Of a DNA stretch of 64,000 nucleotides, positions 24,219-36,366 are shown in pieces; position 1 is the first letter of the stretch; each line of letters opens with the position of its first letter. This DNA is from Cadophora sp. MPI-SDFR-AT-0126. Taxonomy: Eukaryota > Ascomycota > Leotiomycetes > Helotiales > Ploettnerulaceae. A program made the position numbers and the translations under genes. The notes below the pieces were generated by a model that ran no database searches, had not been told where the DNA came from, and worked only from the letters and a program-made list of their open reading frames with translations. The stretch lies in the NCBI GenBank assembly GCA_020747065.1, contig JAGMVK010000004.1:2604001-2668000 (forward strand). The letters run 5' to 3'.

Positions 24219-25652
24219 TCATTCCTCATCTTCACCCTCATCTCCATCCTCATCATCATGCTCATCCGCAGACTCATCGTAATCAACCTTAAACTTCCGA
24301 TTCGCCTCAGCTCTCGCCTTAACAAGCGTCAACCCATGCGCCGACAGCAAGTGCGAAACCACGTCTCCAGTATGCGGGAAAAACACGCCGCAGTCGTGGC
24401 ATCTGCTGTGTCGCTTACGGATGTGGTCGTCTCGTCCGGACGGCTTTAGGTACTTTTGTGGGCAGTATGGACATTTTTGATGGGCGTGGGCGTGTCGCTG
24501 GTGCCGTTGTAGTAGCCATCGTCCTCCGGTGAAGGTCTTGGAACAGAATTGGCATTCGTGGATTCTGGAGCAGTCGTCTGAGAGGCTGAGGTGTTTGTTT
24601 AGGTCTCCCATGCATGTGAAGCGCTTTTCACACTTTGGGCAGCGGAGAGGGAAGGAGGGAAGTGAAGTTCTCTTCGCGGTGACGGATGATGCTGGTGGTG
24701 CTGATGATGCTGGTGGTGCTGGTGATGCTGGTTGTATCGCTGGGTAGAGGCTCTGATACGCCTGCGAGCTTGATGAGGCACTTGAGGATGGATTCTGAGA
24801 TGCCAGTTGCGGTGGTTGCATTCCCTTCTGGCTCTGGGAATTGGAATAGGGATTTTGTTCAGCCTGTTGCTGGTCCTGCACTCGATCTCTTGGTGTACCG
24901 ACCGATGTGAACGCATTGCGTCTGGGACGAATTACGATTGTCTGACGTGGAGCATTGTGGTACGGATTCTGCTCAGTCTGCTCTGGTCTTTGCACTCCCA
25001 CTGTTCGTCCAGAGAACAAATTTGTAGGACCCATGAGCCGGGTGCTGTGCATTGGACCGCCGCGAGGGCGAGGATCCTGACGAACTAGCTGATATATCTG
25101 TATTGGGCGGTCCTCTGGCAAGAAACTCTCTTCTTGAGCGTAACCTGGCCGATGAAAGGCGAGAACCATCTGTGCTCCCAGAAGCGACGCCGGGCGCTGA
25201 GCTTCTGGTTCTGTGTAGACGGGACTCTGGAAGGACTGCGGTGGGTCATGTACTCGCGCCATTGTCGTGGCGAAAGCCTGTCCAACATCATGATCAGCTG
25301 GTCTGAGTCGGACCCAACCAAGAGGTCTACGCTCACTTCTCTGAGCACGAGTCTGTGACTCTGGATTGGCTTGATGATTGGGAGCGGAAGGAGTAGGAGC
25401 TGACGGCTCCCACAATAGACCCAGAGGGTCTGCGGGAGGGTTGGCCTCTGGAACGGGAACACCTAATCCACTGCTGCCAAAGACAATGGGTCTTTGGCTC
25501 ATTTGGCATAATGCCAATGCTGCTTGTAGCTCTTGCCGGGTAGGTGCTTCCATGACCGTGACTCGTTCCGTCCAGTCGGGAGTTTGTGTTGAAACACTTC
25601 GCTGGTTGCGATGTCCTTCGAGATGATTGTTTCTTGGATTTGATTGATCCAT
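24219..25652 (-). CDS. C2H2 zinc-finger protein with a Pro/Gln/Ser-rich N-terminus
   Basis: This is a single exon of 477 aa from the ATG at 25652. A 50-residue extension in the same frame to 25802 is possible, but MDQSNPRNN begins the low-complexity body and is the more natural start. Residues to about 330 are Gln/Pro/Ser-rich and probably disordered, with a small APPASS repeat just before the fingers. The C-terminal block carries four Cys/His units: CPKCEKRF...HLSLSDDC, CQFCSKTF...HQRHAH, CPYCPQKY...HIRKRH and CHDCGVFF...HLLSAH. The protein ends in a highly acidic tail of Asp/Glu. Nuclear nucleic-acid binding is likely. The target is unknown. A second C2H2 gene follows on the same strand 650 bp upstream. 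Confidence 0.85.
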   Translation of the reverse strand: MDQSNPRNNHLEGHRNQRSVSTQTPDWTERVTVMEAPTRQELQAALALCQMSQRPIVFGSSGLGVPVPEANPPADPLGLLWEPSAPTPSAPNHQANPESQTRAQRSERRPLGWVRLRPADHDVGQAFATTMARVHDPPQSFQSPVYTEPEAQRPASLLGAQMVLAFHRPGYAQEESFLPEDRPIQIYQLVRQDPRPRGGPMHSTRLMGPTNLFSGRTVGVQRPEQTEQNPYHNAPRQTIVIRPRRNAFTSVGTPRDRVQDQQQAEQNPYSNSQSQKGMQPPQLASQNPSSSASSSSQAYQSLYPAIQPASPAPPASSAPPASSVTAKRTSLPSFPLRCPKCEKRFTCMGDLNKHLSLSDDCSRIHECQFCSKTFTGGRWLLQRHQRHAHAHQKCPYCPQKYLKPSGRDDHIRKRHSRCHDCGVFFPHTGDVVSHLLSAHGLTLVKARAEANRKFKVDYDESADEHDDEDGDEGEDEE

Positions 25653-26298
25653 GTTTGAGATTGATAGGAATTTTTCCTTGGGTAGGAATATCCATGAGGG
25701 AGGACTTGGTGCTACTATATAGAGAATTGACTTGATTGTTCTGGTACGGATCGAGCCCAAGACAGTGAACGCAATGTTCCAAAAAATCAGAGAGCCGAAC
25801 AACCACTAGGCGATGAAGGCAAAGAGCACAGTGAAACGATGGGAACAAATCTAAAAACAGACTTTAGTACTATACGAGAGATGAGTGAATTGATTGGACG
25901 TGATTCTAGCATGCAAGTCCGGGAAGTAGGTATTGTGCAAGTACAATCTTAGTTCTTCATTTCCTCATATTCTTTAGTATTGTGTAATGAATATCGACGG
26001 CACCGAAGTTACTTGTTCTTAAAACGCAATTGAATACATAAGCATAGATAATATGTTTGGAAAAGAGGAACTTGGTATTTGTCCTGTCGTCTCGACAGGA
26101 TAAAATGTCACATTAAGCGAGGAGAATGAGAATGGTGATAGTTTGAGTTGAAGATCCTTGAATTTCATGGCATGAAAAATAGAACCAGATATTGAGAACA
26201 AACAACTATGATTGGTAAGGTGATTTGTCTGATTCTGGATAGGAATTATTTGGTACAAGGAGAGAACAGAAGCCGTAACGTTATCATGACTTCTGTCT
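25653..26298. other. Intergenic between two same-strand C2H2 genes
   Basis: This is AT-rich and has no supportable gene. It should contain the promoter of the 24.2-kb C2H2 gene and the 3' UTR of the 26.3-kb one. Confidence 0.5.
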
Positions 26299-27783
26299 TC
26301 ATTTGTGTTTACACGACCGCTTGTGCCAGGTGAGTGCTTGGTAGCTCAAGAAGAACTCTCCACAATATTCACATACGATCTGTCCGTTATGACCTGAGAT
26401 ATGAATTTTAAAGTGCATCGTATCGTTGTATCGGGCGTTACATCCTAGGAAAGGACACCCGTAAGGCCTCGTAGGATCATGGATACCCTCATGCGAGCGC
26501 AGCTGGGCGTTAGTTTTGAATTTCAATACGCATCTAGGACATTGAACCGGACAGTTACCTGCAATTTGGCCAGAGAATAATGGAACCATTTTCTCTTCTT
26601 CTGCTTGCCGCTCTGAAAGCGGTTGCTGACCAGCGAGCGGCTCTGGTTGCCGTTGAAGATCGAAGCTTTGTGGGGGTAGTGGAGGGGCCAATGGATCGTC
26701 TGATGATATATGACCACTCATTGAAGCTTCTACCACGGTGGGAAACTGATATTGGGGCTGATCTTGAAGCGCCAAGCACTGTTGATCTTGTGAAGAAGGC
26801 TGCTGTGAGCCTTGTAATCCCGAATAACCCATCATAGGCTCTCCTCCTCCGGGAAGCTGACCAAGAGATTGCCAGAACTCCTCGTCCCACTGCTGTATCT
26901 GAGATTGCGAGGGTTCGAATATCGATACATGATCAGTCATAAGGCCTTGCGATTCTCCAAGAGGCTGATCTTGAGATGGTTGAAATTTGCCACCTCCCCA
27001 TTGCTGCAGATCAGGGGGTGGAACTTGATGGTCTGGAATTGTCGAATTTCTGGTCAAATCGTCTAATCCTTCGAGCAACTGGCCATGAGTTTGTTGATAT
27101 TTTCCTTCCCATTGCTGGAGCTTCTGCTGGTAATCGCCTTCCGACTGCTGAAACTCAGGTTGTGGGACCACCAATGTCGATTCGTTGATCAAATCTTCTA
27201 GCCCTCCAGGCGACTGATTATGAGCTTGCTGATATTCTTCTCGCCACTTCTGGCGCCTCTTCTGGTATTCATCTTGCCAGTGTTGCAGCTGAATTTGCGA
27301 AAGTTGTAGCCGTGTTGGAACAGAAGCAGATATCGAGTCGATCCTTGCAGGCAAGTGACTATGATATTGTTGATACTCATTTTCCCATTGTTTCAGTTGA
27401 GCATGTGAGGGCTGTTGGTATGCCATATTAGTATTAGTGATCAAACTCTCCAATCCTGCAGGAAACTGACCTTGCGCTTGAACGTACTGCTCTTCCTGCT
27501 GTCGAGACTCAAGCTGCGAAGGCAATCTGGACTTGTGCACAATCATCCTGAGAGGTTCCTGTACTGTTGTGTTCAAAAGAGAGTTTTGTAAATTTCCCTG
27601 TCTGGGTCCGAATGGCTCGTAGACTGGAGAGGATGAGCTGTCTTCTTTTCCAGACTGTGCTCCTAATACACGCAGTGGCAGATCACACTGCTGGTTCTTC
27701 ACACTGTCAACGACGGCAGGAGCGGCATGCTGTTCATCATTCTGCCATACCTGGTTTTCGGTGTTGTAGTTGGTCCCTGACAT
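26299..27783 (-). CDS. C2H2 zinc-finger protein with imperfect Gln/Trp repeats
   Basis: This is a single exon of 494 aa from the ATG at 27783. The central part, about residues 130-330, is built from diverged repeats roughly 35-50 residues apart. They share a core like LQQWEGKYQQTHGQLLEGLDDL: a hydrophobic-Gln-x-Trp start, an aromatic-Gln-Gln middle and a Gly/Pro-Gly-Leu-Glu end. At least five copies can be seen. The C-terminus has three fingers: CPRCVLKF...HEGIH, CPFLGCNARY...HISGH and CEYCGEFF...HKRSCKH. Regularly spaced Trp in a Gln-rich setting suggests a helical or coiled interaction platform in front of a DNA-binding end. No homologous repeat family was recognised. Confidence 0.85.
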   Translation of the reverse strand: MSGTNYNTENQVWQNDEQHAAPAVVDSVKNQQCDLPLRVLGAQSGKEDSSSSPVYEPFGPRQGNLQNSLLNTTVQEPLRMIVHKSRLPSQLESRQQEEQYVQAQGQFPAGLESLITNTNMAYQQPSHAQLKQWENEYQQYHSHLPARIDSISASVPTRLQLSQIQLQHWQDEYQKRRQKWREEYQQAHNQSPGGLEDLINESTLVVPQPEFQQSEGDYQQKLQQWEGKYQQTHGQLLEGLDDLTRNSTIPDHQVPPPDLQQWGGGKFQPSQDQPLGESQGLMTDHVSIFEPSQSQIQQWDEEFWQSLGQLPGGGEPMMGYSGLQGSQQPSSQDQQCLALQDQPQYQFPTVVEASMSGHISSDDPLAPPLPPQSFDLQRQPEPLAGQQPLSERQAEEEKMVPLFSGQIAGNCPVQCPRCVLKFKTNAQLRSHEGIHDPTRPYGCPFLGCNARYNDTMHFKIHISGHNGQIVCEYCGEFFLSYQALTWHKRSCKHK

Positions 27784-28949
27784 CTTTGGCAGGGGTTGGT
27801 TGATGAATGAGATATCGCTGGTATGGCAAACAACCTGCTTTTCGAATTTGGCTTAATCCCCTTTTATAAACATCGAATTTGATCACAAGCCCCTTGTTCC
27901 ATCTCGGATCAGGACTATCATAGTTGACTTCGGACCCACTGTACAATCCCATTGTTCGGACTTTGTGATGCACTGTTCAACTTGCGCGCTGCTTGGCGAA
28001 AGGAGTTCAAGCACCTGCTCTCCCATCCCTTTGTCTTGAACCTTTCGTCGAAGGCAATAACTTTCAACATCAATTTCATTGTTAGATTGTGCTGTCCGCC
28101 CAGCTGTTGGCGTGGAAACATCGTCCTCTCGGTCCGTTCTCACATCCCTCTTCCCATCCTCCTCTCTTTCCAGGCCACACTCCTCCACCCTCCTCCCTCC
28201 ATCCCCCACCACTGCTCTCCAGATTCGATCGCTTGAATCTTTTGCTCGAGGAAGGTGACAAAACTTCAGTAACCTTATCTTATATCCTAGTAACACGACC
28301 ATCAACCTCTCGACGCCCTGTTTCGACTTTGGCGAAGCAGTCATTGTTGAACTTTTCATGCAATAGATAATATGATGTTGAGATACTGGATCGACTGTGG
28401 GACTTCCAGATAATTTATGTGCCAGTCGATGAAGGTCGGGAGAGTGATACAGAGGATATTTGGCTTGGTACGACATCGACTTGAATGGCCAGGCTGTGTG
28501 AGAAAGTTTTGTATGACAACAGAACAAGATATGCGGGGCAGAGATACCGGTACAAAAGTAGAAAAGCAGCTTCAGCATAGCTGAAAATTATCTGCAAAGT
28601 GGTGATTGTCGTATGGCAGGAAGACAGCTGGCAGTTGGGTGAACCACTTACCGTACTCCATATAGCTCCCTGACTTGGTATATCCAGTATAAAATCGAGC
28701 AGTCCTTCAGAACTGGACGAGTCCACTCTTAGGATAGCAATCTATTATCGAGTAACAATATAGAGCTTCCCCCCAAACTGACCAATTTGCAAAAACTCCA
28801 CTCATGTAGGCCTTATTCCAAAAGCAGAATGTACTTTCAACCCAGCCCCTACCAGCCTTGATGCATCCATCCTCCCGTCATGTTAAAACGCCATCCAGAA
28901 TGAAGAGAGCCATAACACATAAACTCCTTAGTCTCATTCCATCACAGTC
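27784..28949. other. Intergenic, with one doubtful minus-strand ORF
   Basis: A 231-codon minus-strand ORF (28578-27883) has an ATG, but its composition is patchy with no domain. Other frames across it look equally plausible, so I do not call it a gene. A CT-rich stretch at 28130-28210 may be promoter sequence. Confidence 0.4.
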
Positions 28950-29457
28950 TCATAACCTTATGTATACATCCACACATGGTAACCTCCATTCCCTCCGACC
29001 CAGAAGACTCCTTAGCCATTCCACCCCGATACCAGTCCATTCAGTACGCATCGCCAGCTGGCGCTTTGCCTCCTCCAGCGCAGTTCCAGCCAGCGCGGCC
29101 GCAGTATTGTTGAATGCTCCGACATACATCGAGAGCTGGTCCATGGTTGGATTTGAGAGGGTGGAATTCACCAGCTCAGCGGAGTGCGCGGGCGACTGCC
29201 TGGGCTCAAACCAGTTACTGCTGAAGTCGAAGAAGCAGTGATCAGACCAGTGGCAGGAAGAGGCGAAAAGGATAAGGAGAAGAAACGAGCAGTAGACACA
29301 TGGTCGGTTCAGGAAGTATGTGCATACGAAGAAGAGGAAGATGAATATCGGCGATGCATTCGTGGGTATGAAGAGGAGGGGAAGCCAACTGCAGTCCACG
29401 TCAGTAAGGGATCAGCACAGCTGCGAGCAATTTAACGGACCTTCTCAGACAAAACAT
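28950..29457 (-). CDS. Possible small two-exon membrane protein
   Basis: A 17-nt first exon (29457-29441, starting MFCLR) can be spliced through a 52-nt intron. The intron runs GTCCGT to CTGCAG with a TTACTGAC branch-like site, and it joins in frame to an exon at 29388-28950. The product would be 151 aa. It would have two neighbouring hydrophobic segments (around PIFIFLFFVCTYFL and SFLLLILFA), then a hydrophilic part with an Ala-rich helix (FNNTAAALAGTALEEAK). Without the splice this frame has no N-terminal ATG. No family is recognised. The case rests on the clean splice and plausible composition only, and it could be chance. Confidence 0.35.
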
Positions 29458-30088
29458 CTTCTCTATCTCTTGCGGACACACTGAACTGATGTTCTAGCTT
29501 ATGTTGTCATCTGTAGGAGGTGGGATGATGTAAACGAGGCTCTTGTGCAACCGGATTCAAAGGAACAAAACGGTTCCGCGCCTAACTCCGACAGGACCGG
29601 AACGAGGTGGTACGAGCTGTCAAAGCCAGATAATGGAGGCGAGTGATTTGTGTCACCACTGTAAAATCTCGTGGCGAAGTCAAAGTTCGTGATACAATAC
29701 CACGATGTCAGCGACTACAGATCTTGTTCCTGCCCAATTCACCATTCTGGGCTGCCAAAAGTGACTGGCCAATCAGCGTTCAATTAGCCTTAGCCTTGAG
29801 CAAAAATGGCCTAAGCTCGGTATCGATCGCGAAAGCTCTCTCTGCTCTTCTTGAACCTTCAACCTCTCCGCTTTCAACCTCCTCCTCTTCCTCTGCTCTT
29901 CTCTCTCCTTCCAACTCCACTCAATACATCTACTGCGGCATCGACGGCATTCTTGGCTTCTCTCCGAGATCTGTCAATCTCTTCAGTTCTGTTCACCAAT
30001 ATCCTCTTCCAATCAATACCCTTTTCCAGCGATTTTGAATTGATCTAAATCTTTCCATTTGCGCCGTTACGGTGCGCTCACTTTCGCC
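29458..30088 (+). promoter_or_regulatory. Promoter/5' leader of the EDC4-like gene
   Basis: A strong pyrimidine tract at about 29849-29920 (repeated CTTC/CCTC) sits some 170-240 bp before the ATG at 30089. This matches the CT-rich core promoters common in constitutively expressed filamentous-fungal genes. No specific factor site is claimed. Confidence 0.45.
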
Positions 30089-33000
30089 ATGTCTGGATAT
30101 CCTACTGGCGCCGGTGAAGCTCCTGGCTTGGATGCTCTTCTGGCGTCTCTTCGCTCTCAGAATCCACCAAGTCATAGGCCTCTTCAACCTGCCCAGCCTC
30201 AGTTGGAACCTAGCTATAGCTACTATGCTGGCAGTAATAACGGTAATTACTTCGGCCAGCCTGGTTCTGCTCAACCACAACAGGGCTACCAACCACCTTC
30301 GGTTTCCTCACCTATTCCAACTCCTCCAGTCGGCGGTCCGCAACCCCATCATGCATCTGCAGTCATCAGTCCGGTCGATACCCCTCAGCACCAACATCAG
30401 CGTGTCCCAGCTCCTACTGGCGCGTCTTCCAATGCTGACCGCACATCGAGCCTCCTCAATCTGCTGAAGTTCAGTCAGGCTTCTGGTAGTTCTTCGAGCC
30501 AGCCAGCTCCCATTGGCACACCGCTTCCTCCATCTCGCGATGTCTCTGCAACATACACCAACCCTGAATTCCAAGGTCAAAGCAGTGCATCTAGCCATGG
30601 TCGTGGTAGTGGTTCCGACTTGCTTGCAGCTTTGATGAGCGCTGCTCAAACGAAGCCTGCTCAATTGGCTAGCCCTCAATTCACTCCCAGTCTGCAGCCA
30701 CATCAGTCGACCTTCGGCGCGGCTTCTCCACCATCTGCCGATACTCAAGCATATCTCCTATCTCTGCTCAACCAGCCCAAGCCTGCTCAGTCTGGAAATA
30801 CGCCCCAAACGAAGCCGGCCAAGGTCATGACGCCCCCAAGCAAGGCCACTTCTCAAGAGGATGACGATGAGCTTGCTCAGGACTATGAGACTGCAAATCT
30901 GGCGAGCAGTATGATGGGCTCAGCAGCTACTGAAGGCTTGCCATCATTCGGAAAGGAGAATACGCGAGAACCTGCTCAAAAGGCACAGGGTCTCTTCACT
31001 TATGTCAATCCTTTCGATCAACTAAGTGCTTCTTCTCCACGCAATCGCACGCCAAAGATTGAGTCAGCCGGTCCCGTTCCGGCAGCCAGCCCCAAGATCC
31101 AAATTTTGAAGCGCCAAGAGCCCGCGGAGAATAAGCAGAAAACAGAGTCACCTCACACCAAGCGAAAGGCGGTTGCATCGTCTCAATCCTCGTCTTCACC
31201 TCCCACCCCGCTTCCAGACGGACGTACCAAAGTCGAAGCATTGATCGGCATTGGTGCATCAGATAATAAAGAGAGTGTTCAAGATGCCCTTAGCGAAGTC
31301 GGGGGTCAGGCAGATAAGCAGGTCCAAGAAGCCATTCAGCGTGCTGAGACTGCAGAGAGCCACGCGGCAATCGAGAGAGATCTGAGGGATCTTCTTGCAG
31401 CATCGACTGACAAGGAGTTCGAGGCTTCTGCACAACATGCAGCTACTGGACTCAAAGAAGAGCTTGAGAAGCCCGAGAACAGTGGCGCTCTTGATAGCCT
31501 ACCAACACCACTAGCTGAGGAAGTCAAGGATATCATCGATGAGACCGCCCACGGACATATTGCTGACAGCTGGGAGAGTGCAGATGCTGAAGATAGCCCA
31601 ACTAAGGAGGAGCAAAGTATTGTCAAGGTGTTCAACTTCCCGATGAAGCCATGGTCCTCGATCACCATCAAGGAGTCTGACGAAACACGACCAACATTCC
31701 GTGACGAAGCCGTTATGGATATCGCTCGTCTAAAGAAGGAATTCGATCAGATTGACAGAACTCTCGTCACTGCTTCAAACAACTTTATCGTCTACGGTAT
31801 GTCTAAGAATGGTGGAGTTCGAATCATCCGACAGGATGATGGTAAGGACGCTAGACTTTTCACCGAGACCCACGATCGCATCTTCAGTGTTGTGACTTCC
31901 TCGTCCTCGGCTGACCAGAAGGAATCGATAATCGGGACTGGTATCAGCGGCACAGTTTATTGGGCACTTGTCAAGGATGGCGAGGGTGATCACCTCGAGG
32001 AAAGCAACCCTGAAATGTACGGTTTCGCTCTGCCACCCATTCAGTCGTCGGATACCGAATCGCCGGGAGGTGTATTGAAGACGAGAGCCAGAAAGAGTTC
32101 GGGACACCCCGATTTCTTCGCTGTTGGTCGCGGAAAGTTCATCCACGTTATCTGGCCATCCGTAATCACTAAGCAATCACTCCTGAAAAATGGAAAGGAT
32201 CGCATTGTGGATACGGACAAGTATCTCAGCAAGCACTCCCTGAAGGTCAACACTGGAAAGGCTGGCAAAGACTTTACTTTCAGTGAAGATGATACTATTA
32301 TTGTGTCTCTTGACAAGGCAGGAAGAGTCAAATTCTGGGATGTTCGCAGTCTTACTTCCGCCGACATCGCCAATTACCCTTCTCGTACCCAACAAATTGA
32401 GATCAAGGAACCTTTGGTTACATTCACTACTACCCCAGCAAGTGAGAAGTCATGGCCAACGTCAGTTCTTTTTGTCGACAAGCTTCGACCATACCAGCGA
32501 GGCGGAGCGCTGAGATACCTGATTGTTGGAATGAAGCAGAATCACACTCTTCAACTGTGGGATTTAGCACTTGGAAAGCCTGTTCAGGAGATCCACCTTC
32601 CACACAGCAAGGAATCGGATGCAGTCTGCAGTGTTCTGTATCATGCTGGTACTGGAATGATCGTTGTTGGCCACCCAACCCGTAATTCCATTTACTTCTT
32701 ACATTTGTCCGCGCCGAAGTACAATCTCCCGAAGAATATCACTCAAGCTGAATACATTGAGAAGCTTGTTGCCGTAGACTCATCTATTCCTAAGCCAGAG
32801 TCTACTGCAGTTATTAGTGGCATGCGCGAGTACTCATTCGCCAACAAGGGTTCGCTCCGAAGTGTCGACATCTTGCAGACACCAAATTCGGCCATCAATG
32901 GCAATGGCGGCGAGCCTGCAACATTGTTTGAGCTTTATGCAATGCATTCAAAGGGTGTCACTTGTCTCAATATCAAGCAGGCGGATCTCGGATGGACTTC

Positions 33001-34896
33001 CGACAACAAGGTTATTCATCCGGTGGAGGCATTGCCGACTGGTGCTATCTCCATGGAAACTCTTAAGGATATCGCTCCATCTCCCGCTGCAGAGTCCAAT
33101 GAGCCCGCCTCTCACTCTACACTACCAAGTCGTATTGTTCCACGCCCCACGGTGAAGGAGACTTCCGTCAAAGACAGCCCAAAGAAGGCACACCAGGGAG
33201 AACCGTCAGCTTCTGCCGCCAAGGCCGATACAAAATTTGACAAGAAGGAACATGGTGCAAATGGTGGTTTGAACCCTGCCAGTGCTCCAGAGAAGGCCGA
33301 GAGAAAAAAGAGAAGAAAGGCTACGGTCGAATCAGGTTCGACGGAACTTGCTCAAGTTGGCCAGTCTTCTAAGACTGTTGTTCTTGACCCTTCATCACAC
33401 GCCAGAAATGGTAATCTCTCGAGATCGAATGCCAACGCTACCGCCGAGGCAAGTGGCACCACAAGTGCTCCCCAAGACTTTAGCGAAGCTTCTCTCAAAA
33501 ACATCGAGGCTCGCATCTCTGCAGAAGTCAAGAAACTTTTTACCGACTCTCTTGGCTCTCTTTACACCGAGCTCAAGGACGACAGACGGACCCAAGCTGC
33601 TGTCGGAGAAGCAAAGCAGGATGCCATGCTCCGTCTTGTTTCCAGCACTCTCGCGGACAACATGGAGACAACCCTGGGTCGTAAAGTCAGCGAGGGCCTT
33701 CAGCAATCAGTCATTCCAGCATTGGCAGAGCTTTCTCACAAGGCCGTTAAGGAACAGCTCGGCGCAACACTCAACACTCACCTGGCCCAACATCTACCCA
33801 AGGAACTCCAGAAGAGCCTCCCGGATGTCGTTGGAAGAGCTCTACAACAGCCTCAACTCTTGAAGCTGATGTCGGAATCTCTCGCAAAGAGTGTCGCATT
33901 CCGCGTGGAAGAGCATTTCGCTGTTCTCATCCAAACTGTTGTCACGCCATCCTTCCACAACCTCGTTGCTCAATCATCCCAGAGAATCGCGTCTGAGATC
34001 CACCGCCAGACCGCAGAGCAGCTTAATGCCATCGAGCATCAACGTCGCGCCGACACCATCAAGATCGAGCAGCTTACGCAGTTGGTTACAGGTTTGACTT
34101 CAACCATCTCATCAATGGCTGATGCTCAAACTCATTTCCAAGCTCAATTTTTGAAGGTCCAGGAACAGGCTGCAGATGATCGCCGTCTGCTTGCTCAGCA
34201 AGGATCAAGCCAACAGAGCGCGAGTCAGCAGGGGGCGAGCCAGCCAGGTATGAGCCAACCGGTCGCAAGTCTACACGGCACAAGCCAACGAGGGGAAGGT
34301 AGTGTCAGCCAAGCATCAATTTCCAGTCCATCCACTGCAATGGGAGCAGTTTCCGAGAAGACAAAACTAGAGAAGGCTTACGATCTCATGCTCGAAAAGA
34401 TCGAGGCGGCTATGAGTGCTGGTCAATATGAGATCGCTGTCATTCAATGGCTTCAGACTCAGCAAGAGCAGAAGTTCTTTACACGATATTTCTCCAGGTT
34501 CAATCCAGATTTTGTTCAGGATCTAAGCCCCCTTTTGCTACTTTCCCTTGGCGCTACAATCAGCATGCAACTCGACGACGAACTCTTGCCACTGCGAATT
34601 ACCTGGTTGGAGACTGTTGTGACAGCCTTCCAGGCTTTGGTTTCTTCTGGCGCTTTGGTAAGCCTATCATTCAAATTTAGGAATTTTGTGCTAATACTTC
34701 ATAGGATGATCAAGTTCTTGACCTCATTCCTAAGATCATGGGAATATATGTCTCGCGCATCGAGCACTCCTTCATGGCCATTAGTCAGAGAATGGGCACC
34801 GACCCTATCTTGAAGAGACTCTCGGGTGTTGTTCTTCTCGTGAATCGCGTCATGGAGACTAGTGGACACGGCATTACTGCCCTTCCTGCTGCCTGA
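30089..34896 (+). CDS. EDC4: EDC4/Pdc1-like mRNA-decapping scaffold with WD40 domain
   Basis: Two exons, 30089-34657 and 34705-34896, are split by a 47-nt phase-0 intron. The product is about 1,586 aa. The N-terminal third is Pro/Gln/Ser-rich and holds short LLxLL-type motifs (LDALLASL, SLLNLLKF, AYLLSLLNQP). A WD40/Ge-1-like propeller follows, with FIVYGMSKNGGVRI, VKFWDVRSL and HTLQLWDLALGKP. After a Lys/Ser-rich linker comes a long helical region (KNIEARISAEVKKLF onward) with coiled-coil character. A C-terminal helical domain begins EKAYDLMLEKIEAAM and is completed by exon 2. This order matches EDC4 (Ge-1, Varicose, S. pombe Pdc1), which scaffolds Dcp1-Dcp2 in cytoplasmic P-bodies. A run of short SQQ/SQP repeats (QGSSQQSASQQGASQ and on) interrupts the helical part and may vary in length. 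Confidence 0.88.
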
Positions 34897-36366
34897 GAGA
34901 GTAATTACAACTCGTCTCGAAGAACATCATACAACTACTACAACTCCGGGCTATTACTAGCTCTCTCGTGGCCTTTTGTCTATGGAATCTACAGGAATTT
35001 CTGGCCGAGCATCATCATTTGCAATTGGACAACAAAAACACGAACTTTACATTGGCTCTGAGATGCTGGAATGCTCTCACTTGCTTCAGGAGTCGTGTCG
35101 ACGTCCCTCTGGGAGGAAACTGTGCGATTAAAAAACTTTCCTTTTAATTTTCTTTTTCATTCATCACAACGGAAGAAGATACCGTCTATTTGTTTCTCAT
35201 TGCTGGCGTTAGAGCCTAAAATATGAGCGTTTGATTCAGCCCTTTTTCGCTGGAAATTTATGAGAATGGCATTCATGGGGTTACTACTCGGGATGGATGA
35301 CCGGGTGCGTGTATGAAGCAAGGAACGAACGATATCTCGCATGCCCTTTCTACGCACGATCTTGCATGAAGCTCTCTGGCTTTGCGAGCAAGGGCCTGTA
35401 TTCATAGGATTCGCTATAGCAATGCATTGTTGTTGCAACACTTAGACATATGGTTCATCGTGACTGACTTGATGAGACTGCTGAGTTTAGAGGACTATGA
35501 GAAGCAAAGCACACTTTCATCGGTTGTTCAAAACCGGCTAGATCCTTCAATAACTTGACAAAGTCGGAGACTAAGTGCATGGCATTGAAATTGCATCATT
35601 CGGGCCTTCTGACCTTGACATTGAGGTCATTCAAGGGCAGAGAAGCTCCGAGGATGGTTGTGCCACCCCGCACGTAGGATGTCGAGAATTTCTAGCCTCC
35701 CGCCATTGCCGAAGACAGCTCAAGCACCAAGGAGTTTGTTTTGACTTCAATCATATCTTAAGCAAGACCTTATGCATAATTGTTGGCAAAGGACCGAATG
35801 CACCACTGGTACCTACTATACATTTTCTGCCACCCTTTGCGGGGTGCAGCTTCGGGGTTACTGTACCCCGCGTTGTCAACCAGTGCCGAAAGCCCCCAGC
35901 GCTGGTGTGGACCTTCATCCCTAGCTCGCCCTGAAATCTCCCACGCCGACTTTTCACTGGGCTGCTGATCGTCACTGCACGTCAACAACGAAGCCTGAAA
36001 CTTTCCAATCTCATGATCGTTCCTTTTATTAATAGGACCGAGGACTAAGTAGGCTCCTTCCTTTCGTGACGTGGCTAGGTGTGTTAAGGTCATCGGTAGA
36101 GTGGAGTGTTGATGGGCTGGGAAATTCGGAAGTGGATAATCTGTTCCTGCGACGGTCTTGTTGATGTGGGGATTGGGGCTTTGACCGAGATAGTTTGGGG
36201 AGCGGTATAAGTTTGAATTGTGTAATGCTTTTTTTAATAGAAGGGGTTATCCTAGAAATGGAAGGTTGACGACCGCCACTCCTGCTGGACTTTGTCTTGC
36301 ATTTATTGAGCAAAGGAAATTTTGTGTTGAACATTTTGTATATTCGGATTTCAACAAGCATTTATC
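34897..36366. other. Intergenic region upstream of the alpha-amylase
   Basis: A probable 3' UTR of the EDC4-like gene is followed by the amylase promoter. A T-rich tract near 35130-35160 fits a 3' processing region. ORFs here are short and domain-free. Confidence 0.5.

Noticed and set aside
27883..28578. 231-codon minus-strand ORF
   Set aside because: It has an ATG, but its composition shifts along its length with no domain. Other frames over the same DNA look equally plausible.
33282..33863. 193-codon plus-strand ORF inside the EDC4-like gene
   Set aside because: Shadow of the Lys/Ser-rich and helical coding region.
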